DNA of 64,000 bases from DATCDE01 sp038252405 (GTDB lineage Bacteria > Actinomycetota > Actinomycetes > Prado026): NCBI GenBank assembly GCA_038252405.1, contig JBBSAJ010000005.1:40598-104597 (forward strand), read 5' to 3'. The translations under genes were made by a program, and so were the position numbers. Below are positions 1 to 8,900 of this stretch, piece after piece (positions within the stretch are counted from its first letter, which is position 1; each line of letters starts with the position of its first letter). Below the pieces are notes generated by a model. It saw only the letters and a program-made list of their open reading frames with translations, searched no databases and was not told the DNA's origin.

Positions 1-548
1 AAGCCCTCGGTGATGGCCCCGAGCCGGCCGCGGTCGACCTCACGGTCGATCTCGATGTGCATCCAGGACTCGAGCCCGACCGCACGGTCGGCCTCGGCCG
101 GCAGCTCGTCGATCAGCTCCACCAGGGCGCCGACGACGGACCGGCGGACGACGAGCACCGGGTGGATCACCAGGTGGATCGCGCGGCGCTGCTGGGCCAG
201 GTAGCTCGTCACCGAGTCGACGAGGAACGGCATGTCGTCGGTGACGATCTCGACGACGGTGTGCCCGCTGGACCAGCCGTGCTCCTCGACGCTCGGCGTG
301 AAGATGCGAACGGCGGACACCCCGACCGGGCGCTGCTGGGCCAGCTCGCGATGCGACAGCGCGGCGCCGAAGAGGTCGACCGGGTCCCGGTCGAGCAGGT
401 CCTCGACGGTGACGTTGCGGTAGTAGTGCTCCAGGTACGCGGCGGCGTCGGGGGCCCGGCTGCGGCCGTGGTCACCGACCTCGACCGCGTGCGCGATGAG
501 GTCTGCCTTGGTGTCGCGGCTTGATCCGCCGCCGATGCCTCGGGACAT
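1..548 (-). CDS. gdh: NAD-specific glutamate dehydrogenase, large type, N-terminal part (cut by window edge)
   Basis: This is the first 182 codons of a gene that continues beyond base 1. The translation opens MSRGIGGGSSRDTK and contains an acidic 'YYRNVTVEDL' stretch, 'RIFTPSVEEHGWSSGHTV', 'DDMPFLVDSV' and 'AIHLVIHPVLVVRR'. These are hallmarks of the N-terminal regulatory region of the 160-180 kDa NAD-glutamate dehydrogenases, which deaminate glutamate to 2-oxoglutarate. The catalytic domain lies outside the window. ATG at 548 is the first start in this open frame. The gene lies 85 nt downstream of pruA, so proline-derived glutamate could pass straight into the TCA cycle. A hairpin in the gap suggests that the two are at least partly uncoupled. 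Confidence 0.9.
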   Translation of the reverse strand, partial: MSRGIGGGSSRDTKADLIAHAVEVGDHGRSRAPDAAAYLEHYYRNVTVEDLLDRDPVDLFGAALSHRELAQQRPVGVSAVRIFTPSVEEHGWSSGHTVVEIVTDDMPFLVDSVTSYLAQQRRAIHLVIHPVLVVRRSVVGALVELIDELPAEADRAVGLESWMHIEIDREVDRGRLGAITEG

Positions 549-582
549 GCCTGCCACTACCGATCGCCTCTTCGGTACAGGA

Positions 583-600
583 CCGCACGCCGTTGTGCGG
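583..600 (-). terminator. hairpin downstream of pruA
   Basis: A 6-bp perfect stem (CCGCAC/GTGCGG) with a 6-nt loop lies about 33 nt beyond the pruA stop, between pruA and the glutamate dehydrogenase gene. There is no T-tract, as is common in GC-rich actinobacteria. It could be a terminator or a processing site. Confidence 0.4.
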
Positions 601-633
601 AACCCTTGGAGCCTATCGCCCGACCGGTCCGGG

Positions 634-2268
<1,635 letters not shown>

Positions 2269-2290
2269 CGTGGCACGCGCGCGACCGACG

Positions 2291-2755
2291 TCAGTCGACG
2301 GGCGGCAGGTCGGCCAGCTCCTGGGTCGCGTACCACAGCAGTGCGTGCCCGTCGGCCGCCTCGGAGGTCGCGGGCCAGGCGGTCACCGCCACGGACACGT
2401 CCGGCTCGGCGTCCACGTCGTCCAGGTGGGCCGACGCGACCGTCGCCATCGCGATCTCGGCCGCCACGAGCACCGCCCCGGTGGCCGGGTCGGTCTCCTC
2501 GACCACCGAGTCCGGGACGTCGGCCGCGATGACCACCCGGCGGCGCGGCGGCGCCGGGTCGGCGGCCAGCAGGCCCAGCGCGGCGTCCGCGGCCGCCGCC
2601 ATCGCGTCCTCGGCCAGATCGTCGGGGTCGGCGCCCGGCGCGGCCGCGCGGACGGCCGCGGTGACGGCGAACGCGGCCACGGGCGCCGGGCCCACCACGC
2701 GCCGCTCCACCAGCTCGGCCACGGTACGCAGGGTGGCCGGCACGTAGACCCGCAT
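2291..2755 (-). CDS. DUF6912-like conserved actinobacterial protein
   Basis: A 154-aa acidic, alanine-rich soluble protein opening MRVYVPATLRTV. It resembles the small actinobacterial DUF6912 proteins of unknown function. I see no catalytic motif, signal peptide or membrane segment. The ATG at 2755 shares one base with the stop of the patatin gene (TGATG), so the start is fixed by translational coupling. A long overlapping frame exists on this strand, but the family-like start and the coupling favour this shorter reading. Function unknown. Confidence 0.75.
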   Translation of the reverse strand: MRVYVPATLRTVAELVERRVVGPAPVAAFAVTAAVRAAAPGADPDDLAEDAMAAAADAALGLLAADPAPPRRRVVIAADVPDSVVEETDPATGAVLVAAEIAMATVASAHLDDVDAEPDVSVAVTAWPATSEAADGHALLWYATQELADLPPVD

Positions 2756-3726
2756 CACTCGCCCCAGGAGAAGGCGTCGGCGAGGGCCCGGCGCAGCGCG
2801 TCGGCGGAGGTCCGCAACGAGGTCTCGATCACCGCGAGCCGACGCGCCGGGTCCATGAGGTTGACCCCGATGGCCTCGAGGTCGTCCCGGCCCGGACCGA
2901 GCAGGGTGACCGCGGTGCCCTCGGCCCGCACCCGGCCGGCCTCGTGCAGCATCCGGCGGGTGACCGTGCGCCGGAAGCTGCGCTCCACCCGGGCGGCCAC
3001 CGACGTCGGTTCGTCGTAGTCGAACGACGCCATCGGGGCCAGCACGTAGACCTCGTCGAGCTCGAGCCCGGCCAGCAGGTCGACCGAGGTGACCGAGCAG
3101 GTGCCACCGTCGACGTACCGGCGGCCGTCGATCTCCACCGGCGCGTACCAGCCGGGCACCGAGCAGGACGCGAGCACCGCGTCGACCAGCGGCGCCGGCC
3201 GGGACCCGGGCCGGCCGAACACCACCCGCTTGCCCGAGTCGTAGTCCATCGCGACGACCCACAGGTTCGGGTGCGGCGACCACTCCCCGGCCGGCGTGAT
3301 CGCGTCGACCAGGTGCCGGACGCTCCACAGGCTGCCGCGGCCCTCGGGCAGGAGGGCGGACATCGCGGCCAGCGGGGTCAGCGACCGGGGTCGCCGCAGC
3401 GCCTGCATGAGCAGCCGGGTGGAGCCGAGGCCGGCCTTGGGCAGCGGCGGGAGCGGACCACCGGTGCCCCTGTCGTAGTCGAAGGAGTAGCCCACCAGCG
3501 GTCCGGCCCCGATGGGGTGCCCCAGCTGGTGGTCGCGCAGCTCGCAGGAGCGCACCCCGGAGCCGACCAGGGCGGCCAGCACCGATCCGGCCGACGTCCC
3601 GATGAGCACGTCGGCGTCGCGGACGTCGAAGCCGACCACCTGCTCCAGGGCGCACAGCGCTCCGACAGTCCACGCGGCGCCGAGAACCCCGCCGGCCCCG
3701 AGCACGAGCCCCCGCCGTGGAGTCAC
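2755..3726 (-). CDS. patatin-like phospholipase family protein
   Basis: A serine acyl hydrolase of the RssA/patatin type, 323 aa from the GTG at 3726. It shows the glycine-rich oxyanion loop GAGGVLG (10-16), the nucleophile elbow GTSAG with Ser45, and the second dyad residue in 'YVDGGTC' (Asp208). It is expected to cleave acyl esters of membrane or storage lipids. I chose the GTG because it overlaps the acyltransferase stop in a GTGA junction and lies just before the conserved 'RRGLVLGAGG'; an in-frame start at 3768 would add 14 residues. Coupling to a WS/DGAT gene suggests a small lipid turnover unit, with one enzyme building and one breaking acyl esters (inference). Confidence 0.85.
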   Translation of the reverse strand: MTPRRGLVLGAGGVLGAAWTVGALCALEQVVGFDVRDADVLIGTSAGSVLAALVGSGVRSCELRDHQLGHPIGAGPLVGYSFDYDRGTGGPLPPLPKAGLGSTRLLMQALRRPRSLTPLAAMSALLPEGRGSLWSVRHLVDAITPAGEWSPHPNLWVVAMDYDSGKRVVFGRPGSRPAPLVDAVLASCSVPGWYAPVEIDGRRYVDGGTCSVTSVDLLAGLELDEVYVLAPMASFDYDEPTSVAARVERSFRRTVTRRMLHEAGRVRAEGTAVTLLGPGRDDLEAIGVNLMDPARRLAVIETSLRTSADALRRALADAFSWGE

Positions 3727-5114
3727 CGGACGGTTCCCCGCAGCTCGGCCAGCGCGTCGACGAGGCACTGAGCCAGGACGTCGACGTCGGCCATGGCGTC
3801 ACGGTCGGCGTTCAGCCCGAAGTACACCCCGCCGTTGTACGAGGTCAGGCCGACGCTGACCGCCTGCCCCTTGGCCAGCGGCACCACCGGGTAGGTGGTC
3901 AGCAGCTCGGCGCCGCCGGCATACAGCGGGAACTGAGGGCCCGGCACGTTGGTCACGACCAGGTTGAACAGCCGTCGGGACAGGCTGCTGCCGACGCGCG
4001 CACCCAGGGCGTGCAGCGTCGGCGGCGCGAAGCCGGCCACCCCGATGAGCGCGTCCGCGCCGACGGCCTGACCGGTCTCCTTGTGGCCGGCCATGGCGTA
4101 GGACACCTGGTGCAGCCGCATGACCGGGCTGGGCTCCCCGACCGGGAGGTCCACCAGGTACGAGGACACACGGTTGCCCGAGGCGCCGGCCAGGGACTCG
4201 GTGCGGACGCTCACCGGGACCATCGCCCGCACCACGGCCCCCACGCCCACGGCCTCGCCGCGCGTCATGAGCCACTCGCGCAGCGCGCCCGAGACCACGG
4301 CCAGGACGACGTCGTTGATGGTGCCCCCGTGCGCCTTGCGGATCCGCTTGTAGTCCTCGAGCCGCGTGTCGGCCGTGGCGTACCGCCGCTGCTCGCCGAT
4401 CTCGGCGTTGAGCGGACCGCTGGGCGCGGTCTTGGCCACGGTGCGGACCATGGCCAGCACCCCACCGGCGGCCCCGGCCAGCTGGCCCAGCGCGTGCTGG
4501 AGGTCCCCCACCCCGGTGCGGACGGTGTCGAGGGCGGCCGTCGGCCGCTTCACCAGGTCCCCGACGGCCCCGGCGACCAGCTCGAGGCCCGTCGGTTCCG
4601 GGGCGGGACGCCAGGTGTCCGGCCCGGTCGCCCGCGGCTCGGGAGTGACGTCGAGGATCACCTGCCCGATGTCGATGGCGCTGATGCCGTCGACCATCGC
4701 GTGATGGGTCTTGCTCAGCACAGCGAACCGGCCGTGCTCGAGGCCCTCGACGAGGTACATCTCCCACAGCGGTCGTTTGCGGTCGAGCGGCCGGCTCATG
4801 ATCCGGGCTACCAGCTCGCGCAGCTGGGCGTCGGTCCCCGGCCGAGGCAGCGCCGAACGGCGCACGTGGAAGGTCACGTCGAAGTGCTCGTCGTCCACCC
4901 ATACCGGGCTGGCGATGTGACCTGGCACCCACCGGATCCGCTGCCGGTAGCGGGGTACGAAGGCGATCCGCTTCTTGATCAGTGCCACCAGCCGGTCGTA
5001 GTCGAAGCCACCCTCGGGCACCTCGAAGATCGACACCCCGCCGACGTGCATCGGGGTGGTGGCTTCCTCCAGGTACAGGAAGGACACGTCGAGCGCGCTC
5101 AAGCGGTCGGGCAC
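3723..5114 (-). CDS. wax ester synthase/diacylglycerol acyltransferase (WS/DGAT) family protein
   Basis: A 463-aa acyl-CoA-dependent acyltransferase of the bacterial WS/DGAT (Tgs) family, which makes triacylglycerol or wax esters. It starts with 'PDRLSALDVSFLYLEE', a typical family N-terminus, and has the active-site HHAMVDG at 137-143, matching HHxxxDG. The C-terminal part has 'VVTNVPGP', also conserved in the family. The start is set by AGGAGG at 5123-5128: it lies 8 nt before GTG 5114 but only 2 nt before GTG 5120. It is the first gene of the minus-strand unit acyltransferase-patatin-DUF6912-pruA. Which acceptor alcohol is used cannot be read from the sequence. Confidence 0.92.
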   Translation of the reverse strand: MPDRLSALDVSFLYLEEATTPMHVGGVSIFEVPEGGFDYDRLVALIKKRIAFVPRYRQRIRWVPGHIASPVWVDDEHFDVTFHVRRSALPRPGTDAQLRELVARIMSRPLDRKRPLWEMYLVEGLEHGRFAVLSKTHHAMVDGISAIDIGQVILDVTPEPRATGPDTWRPAPEPTGLELVAGAVGDLVKRPTAALDTVRTGVGDLQHALGQLAGAAGGVLAMVRTVAKTAPSGPLNAEIGEQRRYATADTRLEDYKRIRKAHGGTINDVVLAVVSGALREWLMTRGEAVGVGAVVRAMVPVSVRTESLAGASGNRVSSYLVDLPVGEPSPVMRLHQVSYAMAGHKETGQAVGADALIGVAGFAPPTLHALGARVGSSLSRRLFNLVVTNVPGPQFPLYAGGAELLTTYPVVPLAKGQAVSVGLTSYNGGVYFGLNADRDAMADVDVLAQCLVDALAELRGTVR

Positions 5115-5122
5115 GCGCACAG

Positions 5123-5128
5123 CCTCCT
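5123..5128 (-). promoter_or_regulatory. ribosome binding site AGGAGG deciding the WS/DGAT start
   Basis: A perfect AGGAGG on the minus strand. Spacing is 8 nt to GTG 5114 and 2 nt to GTG 5120, so 5114 is the likely start; ATG 5147 lies upstream of the site. Confidence 0.7.
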
Positions 5129-5283
5129 GTCCCAAGGCGCCAGCCATCGCCGACAGCGGCGCCGGATACCTCCATGGTGGCATGCGACCCGTTGCCAGGC
5201 ATGACAGTCCCGTCATGCGGGGGGTGTCGACGGCGCATCGCGCCCTACCGTCGGGCGTCCGAGACGTCAGGGGGGAGCAGGCC

Positions 5284-5721
5284 ATGTCACGGAGGAACGC
5301 GGCACTGCTCGGTGCCGCTGGGCTGCTGCTCGCCGGGTGCTCCACGGCCCAGGCGACGGCGACCACGGCGAGCCCAGCCACGCCGGCGGCCAGCCCGAGC
5401 GCGAGCCGGTCCGCCGTGACCCAGATGTCCGCGCGGCCCACCGCCTCGACGTCGGCGCAGGCCACGGTGATCGAGGTGCGGCTGGCCAAGGGAGCGGTCA
5501 CGCCGCCCACCGACCGGGTCAAGGTGCCTCTCGGGTCCCGGGTGCTCATCCGGTTCACCTCCGACATCACCGACACGGTGCACGTGCACGGCTACGACAT
5601 TGAGCAGGCGGTCAGCGCCGGGACCACCACGGACATCGCCTTCGTCGCGGACCTGCAGGGGACGTTCGAGGTGGAGACCCACGACAGCACCATGGTGCTG
5701 ATGCAGCTGCAGGTCTCCTGA
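5284..5721 (+). CDS. cupredoxin-like lipoprotein
   Basis: A 145-aa exported lipoprotein. A short basic start (MSRRN) and a hydrophobic stretch end in the lipobox LLAGC (Cys about 19), followed by a Ser/Thr/Ala/Pro linker to about residue 55. A beta-rich domain then contains 'VPLGSRVLIRF' and 'VHVHGYD', and ends near 'FEVETHDS'. This resembles cupredoxin-fold domains (COX2/EfeO-like), with His and Met residues that could bind copper; metal binding is not shown. ATG 5284 has GGGGGAG upstream. The next gene starts only 4 nt after the stop, so the two are probably co-transcribed and the lipoprotein may serve that membrane protein. Confidence 0.8.
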   Translation: MSRRNAALLGAAGLLLAGCSTAQATATTASPATPAASPSASRSAVTQMSARPTASTSAQATVIEVRLAKGAVTPPTDRVKVPLGSRVLIRFTSDITDTVHVHGYDIEQAVSAGTTTDIAFVADLQGTFEVETHDSTMVLMQLQVS

Positions 5722-5725
5722 CGCC

Positions 5726-7063
5726 ATGGGCGTGGACCCGAGCCTGCTGCTCGGCCACGGTGTGGCGGTGCGCGCGGACCTGCCGCTGCCGTTCGCGCTG
5801 GTGCTCATCGGCTCGGCGCTGGCGCTGCTGCTGTCCTTCGTCGCGCTCGGCTCGCTGTGGACCGAGCCGAGGCTGCGCGGGCGGGAGGCCGGGCGCCCGC
5901 TGCCGCGGGCGCTGGCCGGCGTCCTCGAAGCGCCAGAACTGGCCTGGGGCCTGCGCATCCTCGGACTGGTGGCAGCCGGTTACGTCGCCGTCGCGCTGTT
6001 CCTCGGGCCGGACGACGCCGCCAACCCGGCGGCTGGCGCGCTCTACATCCTGCTGTGGGTCGGCGTGGTGGGCTTCGCCTCCGCCCTGCTCGGACCGGTA
6101 TGGCGGGCGCTGAATCCGCTGCGCACCGTGCACCGGCTGGCCTGCCGGGCCGTCGGACGCGACCCCAGGGCCGGCCTGCTGCGGTACCCGCAGCGGCTGG
6201 GCCGGTGGCCGGGCGCGCTGGCCCTGGCGTCGTTCGCCTGGCTGGAGCTGGTGGCCCCGAACCGGGCCTCGGTCCCGGTTCTGCAGGCCTACCTGGTGGG
6301 GTACGCCCTCGTGGCGCTGGGCGGCGCCGCCGTGTACGGCAGCACCTGGTTCTCCCACGCCGACGGCTTCGAGGTGGCCTCGACGCTGTTCGGGCACCTG
6401 TCGGTGGTGGGACGGCGGGGGGACGGCGTGCTGGTGCTGCGCAGCCCGCTGGACGGGGTGGCCGGGATCCGGGGGGAGGCCGGACTGGCCGCCGTCGTCA
6501 GCGTGCTCCTGGGCAGCACGTTCTACGACGGGGCGTCCGGCACCTTGGCGTGGGTCCGGTTCGCCCAGGGCAGCGCGCTCCCGCGGGTGCTGCTGGACTC
6601 GCTCGGGCTGCTCGTCACCATCGGTGCCGTCGGTGCGGCCTGGACCGTCGCCACGGTGGCGTCCGGCCGGCTGGCCCGGTACGCGAGCCCGCGGGCGCTG
6701 CCGGGGACCTTCGCGCACAGCGTCGTCCCGATCGCCCTGGGCTATCTGGTGGCGCACTACTGGTCGCTGCTCGTCGTCGGCGGCCAGCTGACGCTGCACC
6801 GGCTCAGCGACCCGCTCGTGGACGGCGCGGACCTGCTCGGGACCGGGGGCGACGGGATCTCCTACGCGTGGGTGCAGCCGTCGCTGGTGGCCGGGATCCA
6901 GGTGGCCTCGATCGTCGCCGGGCACGTGGTGGGGGTGGTGCTCGCGCACGACCGCTCGGTGGCCCTGTTCAAGCGGCGCCGGGCCGTCGTCGGCCAGCTC
7001 CCGGTCGTGACGGCCATGGTGGCGTTCACCGTCACCGGGCTGCTGCTGCTGTTCTCCGGCTGA
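5726..7063 (+). CDS. polytopic membrane protein (family often labelled fenitrothion hydrolase)
   Basis: A 445-aa integral membrane protein with about ten hydrophobic segments, starting with one after 'LPLPFA' and ending in 'VAFTVTGLLLLFSG'. Conserved-looking features are 'GPVWRALNPLRT' in an early loop and 'HYWSLLVVGGQ' late in the chain. It resembles an actinobacterial family that databases often label fenitrothion hydrolase from a distant experimental homologue; I would not assume that activity. Pairing with an upstream cupredoxin-like lipoprotein suggests a copper-related or redox role at the membrane (inference). Confidence 0.75.
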   Translation: MGVDPSLLLGHGVAVRADLPLPFALVLIGSALALLLSFVALGSLWTEPRLRGREAGRPLPRALAGVLEAPELAWGLRILGLVAAGYVAVALFLGPDDAANPAAGALYILLWVGVVGFASALLGPVWRALNPLRTVHRLACRAVGRDPRAGLLRYPQRLGRWPGALALASFAWLELVAPNRASVPVLQAYLVGYALVALGGAAVYGSTWFSHADGFEVASTLFGHLSVVGRRGDGVLVLRSPLDGVAGIRGEAGLAAVVSVLLGSTFYDGASGTLAWVRFAQGSALPRVLLDSLGLLVTIGAVGAAWTVATVASGRLARYASPRALPGTFAHSVVPIALGYLVAHYWSLLVVGGQLTLHRLSDPLVDGADLLGTGGDGISYAWVQPSLVAGIQVASIVAGHVVGVVLAHDRSVALFKRRRAVVGQLPVVTAMVAFTVTGLLLLFSG

Positions 7064-7097
7064 GCGGCAACGCGTTCGTCCCCGGCGCTCGGTGGCA

Positions 7098-7121
7098 GCT
7101 GAGGATCGGGGGGCCCTCAGC
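7098..7121. terminator. hairpin between convergent genes, containing the HAD stop codon
   Basis: A 7-bp perfect stem GCTGAGG/CCTCAGC with a 10-nt loop. The right arm contains the stop codon (7117-7119) of the minus-strand HAD gene. The same two arms recur at 30817-30836. It could act in both directions between the convergent genes ending at 7063 and 7117. Confidence 0.5.
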
Positions 7122-7764
7122 GCAGCGGCGCAGCGAAGAGGGTCTCCAGCTCGCCGAGGGTGTCCGCGTAGCCGCGGTGGTGGATGCCGACGAAGCCGAG
7201 CGCCACGGCGGCGTCCACGTTGTGCCGCAGGTCGTCGACGAACACGCACTCGGGAGCGCTCAGCCCGAGCAGCCGCAGGGTGTGCTCGAAGATCTGCGGC
7301 TCCGGCTTGCGCATCCCGACCTCGCCGGAGATGACGACGACGTCGAACATCTCGTCCCAGTCGTCGCGTGGGTACTCGTTGCCCCACGAGTTCGACAGCA
7401 GCGCGGTGCGCACCCCGGCCTCGTGCGCCCGGCGCACCAGGCCGGCCATGTCGGGGGCGTGCTCGAACCGCTCGAACATCCGGTCCAGCAGCCCCTCGGG
7501 GCGGACCTCGGTGCCGGAGCGGACCCGCAGGGCCGCGGCCAGCCGCTGCTCGAAGTCGGGTACCTCGATCTCGCCGCGCTCCAGCGCGTGCACCGGGTTG
7601 AACCACGCCTCCTGGCCGACGGCCGGCCCCAGCCAGGAGCGCATGACGTCGGTGAAGTGGCTGAAGTCGATCCCGTCGGACGCCGCCCAGGCGGGCATCA
7701 CGTCACGCAGACCGATGGTGAGCACTCCGCCCCAGTCGACGACGAGCCCCTTGAGCTCACGCAC
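7117..7764 (-). CDS. HAD-family hydrolase
   Basis: A 215-aa cytosolic haloacid-dehalogenase-type phosphatase. Motif I is altered: 'VVDWGGVL' has Asp-x-Gly where DxD is usual, as in epoxide-hydrolase N-terminal-like HAD proteins. Motif II is 'ALLSNSWG', motif III is the Lys in 'GMRKPEP', and motif IV is 'CVFVDDLRHNVDAA'. Substrate unknown. GTG at 7764 starts 'VRELKGLVVDWGG' and overlaps the stop of the upstream phosphotransferase gene by 8 nt, indicating coupling. Both types of gene are also found near acyl-CoA metabolism genes (ACAD10-like fusions), which hints at a shared pathway. Confidence 0.85.
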   Translation of the reverse strand: MRELKGLVVDWGGVLTIGLRDVMPAWAASDGIDFSHFTDVMRSWLGPAVGQEAWFNPVHALERGEIEVPDFEQRLAAALRVRSGTEVRPEGLLDRMFERFEHAPDMAGLVRRAHEAGVRTALLSNSWGNEYPRDDWDEMFDVVVISGEVGMRKPEPQIFEHTLRLLGLSAPECVFVDDLRHNVDAAVALGFVGIHHRGYADTLGELETLFAAPLR

Positions 7765-8806
7765 CGGACACCTCGCGGGCCCTGGCCAGCAACGCGGGCA
7801 CTCCTTGGTCGAGGGTGGCGAAGAACGGGTCGTCGGCCATGCCGGCCAGCCACCGGTGGTAGGACGCCTCGAGCAGCACGGCCAGCTTCCAGACGGCCAG
7901 CGTGACGAACCAGCGGGTCTCGCCGGCATCCCGGCCGGTCCCGGCGGCCCAGCGGGCGACCAGCTCTGCACGGGAGGGGAACCCGGGCCCGCTGACCGCC
8001 AGCTCGCCCAGCGGGAAGCTCTCCCCAAGCTCTGGCCAGAACAGCAGCAGGTAGCCGAGGTCCGCTCGCGGGTCGCCGACGGTGGCCATCTCCCAGTCCA
8101 CGACCGCGGTGATCCGCGGCTGCCCGGCGTCCCTGGCCACGATCACGTTGTCCAGCTTGAAGTCGCCGTGCACCAGTGCCGGCTCCACCTCGGCCGGCAG
8201 GTGGTCGCGCAGCCAGTCCCGGACGGCGTCGTAGTCGGGCAGCTCGCGGGCGGTTCCCCCGGCCGCGGCCACCGCGGCCGAGATGCCCTCCCGCTGGCCG
8301 ACCCAGCGGCGCAGCTGCCGCTCGAGGTAGCCGGCCGGCCGGCCGATGCCGGCGTCCACGAAGGGACGCCAGTCGGCGCGGTGGATCTCGACGAGGGCGT
8401 CCACCAGGTCCAGCGCCAGCGCCCGCTGGGCGGCCACGTCGGCGGCCAGCCAGTCCGGTAGCCGGTCGCGGACCACCTCGCCGTCGGCGCGCTCCATCAG
8501 GTAGAAGGGCACGCCGAGCACGCCGAGGTCCTCGCAGACGTCGACCACCGTGGGGACCCGCACCGGTGTCCCGGCCAGCAGCGACAGCACCCGGAACTCG
8601 CGCACGACGTCGTGCGCGGTGGGCAGCAGCGGCCCGACCGGTGGGCGGCGCAGCACCCAGCTGCGCTCGCCGCGGCGGACCAGGAAGGTGAGGTTGCTGT
8701 GGCCCTCACCGAGCGCGGTCACCTCGAGCGGGCCGTCCCCCGGCAGCCGGCCCTGCGCCCAGCCGGCCAGGGCCTGCGGGTCCACGAGATGCACGGCGGC
8801 AGACAC
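7757..8806 (-). CDS. APH-like phosphotransferase family protein
   Basis: A 349-aa kinase-fold protein of the aminoglycoside phosphotransferase/choline kinase superfamily. It has a nucleotide-binding 'LGEGHSNLTFLV' loop (about 32-43), the catalytic Brenner motif HGDFKLDN (213-220), and the metal-binding 'VVDWEMA' (Asp237). It is closest to the ACAD10/FadE36 type that acts with acyl-CoA dehydrogenases, more than to antibiotic-resistance kinases. In the animal ACAD10 protein a HAD domain and an APH domain are fused; here the two are adjacent, overlapping genes. Start is GTG 8806. A resistance role is unlikely but cannot be excluded from sequence. Confidence 0.85.
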   Translation of the reverse strand: MSAAVHLVDPQALAGWAQGRLPGDGPLEVTALGEGHSNLTFLVRRGERSWVLRRPPVGPLLPTAHDVVREFRVLSLLAGTPVRVPTVVDVCEDLGVLGVPFYLMERADGEVVRDRLPDWLAADVAAQRALALDLVDALVEIHRADWRPFVDAGIGRPAGYLERQLRRWVGQREGISAAVAAAGGTARELPDYDAVRDWLRDHLPAEVEPALVHGDFKLDNVIVARDAGQPRITAVVDWEMATVGDPRADLGYLLLFWPELGESFPLGELAVSGPGFPSRAELVARWAAGTGRDAGETRWFVTLAVWKLAVLLEASYHRWLAGMADDPFFATLDQGVPALLARAREVSGA

Positions 8807-8855
8807 CCGGCGATCCTAGGACGGCGTCGGCCCGGGCCCGACAGGTAGGGTCATC

Positions 8856-8870
8856 CCGACATCATGTCGG
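8856..8870. promoter_or_regulatory. operator-like palindrome upstream of the MFS gene
   Basis: A perfect 15-bp inverted repeat, CCGACAT-C-ATGTCGG, in the gap between the phosphotransferase gene (start 8806) and the efflux gene (start 8901). Its size and its place 31 bp before the start suit a TetR- or MarR-type repressor. No such regulator gene is adjacent, so the binding protein is unknown. Confidence 0.45.
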
Positions 8871-8900
8871 TATCAGACGGCGAGCCGAGGGGAGACGACG

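Noticed and set aside
7757..8806. Aminoglycoside resistance gene
   Set aside because: The kinase motifs are present, but the sequence is closer to ACAD10/FadE36-associated phosphotransferases and it is coupled to a HAD hydrolase.
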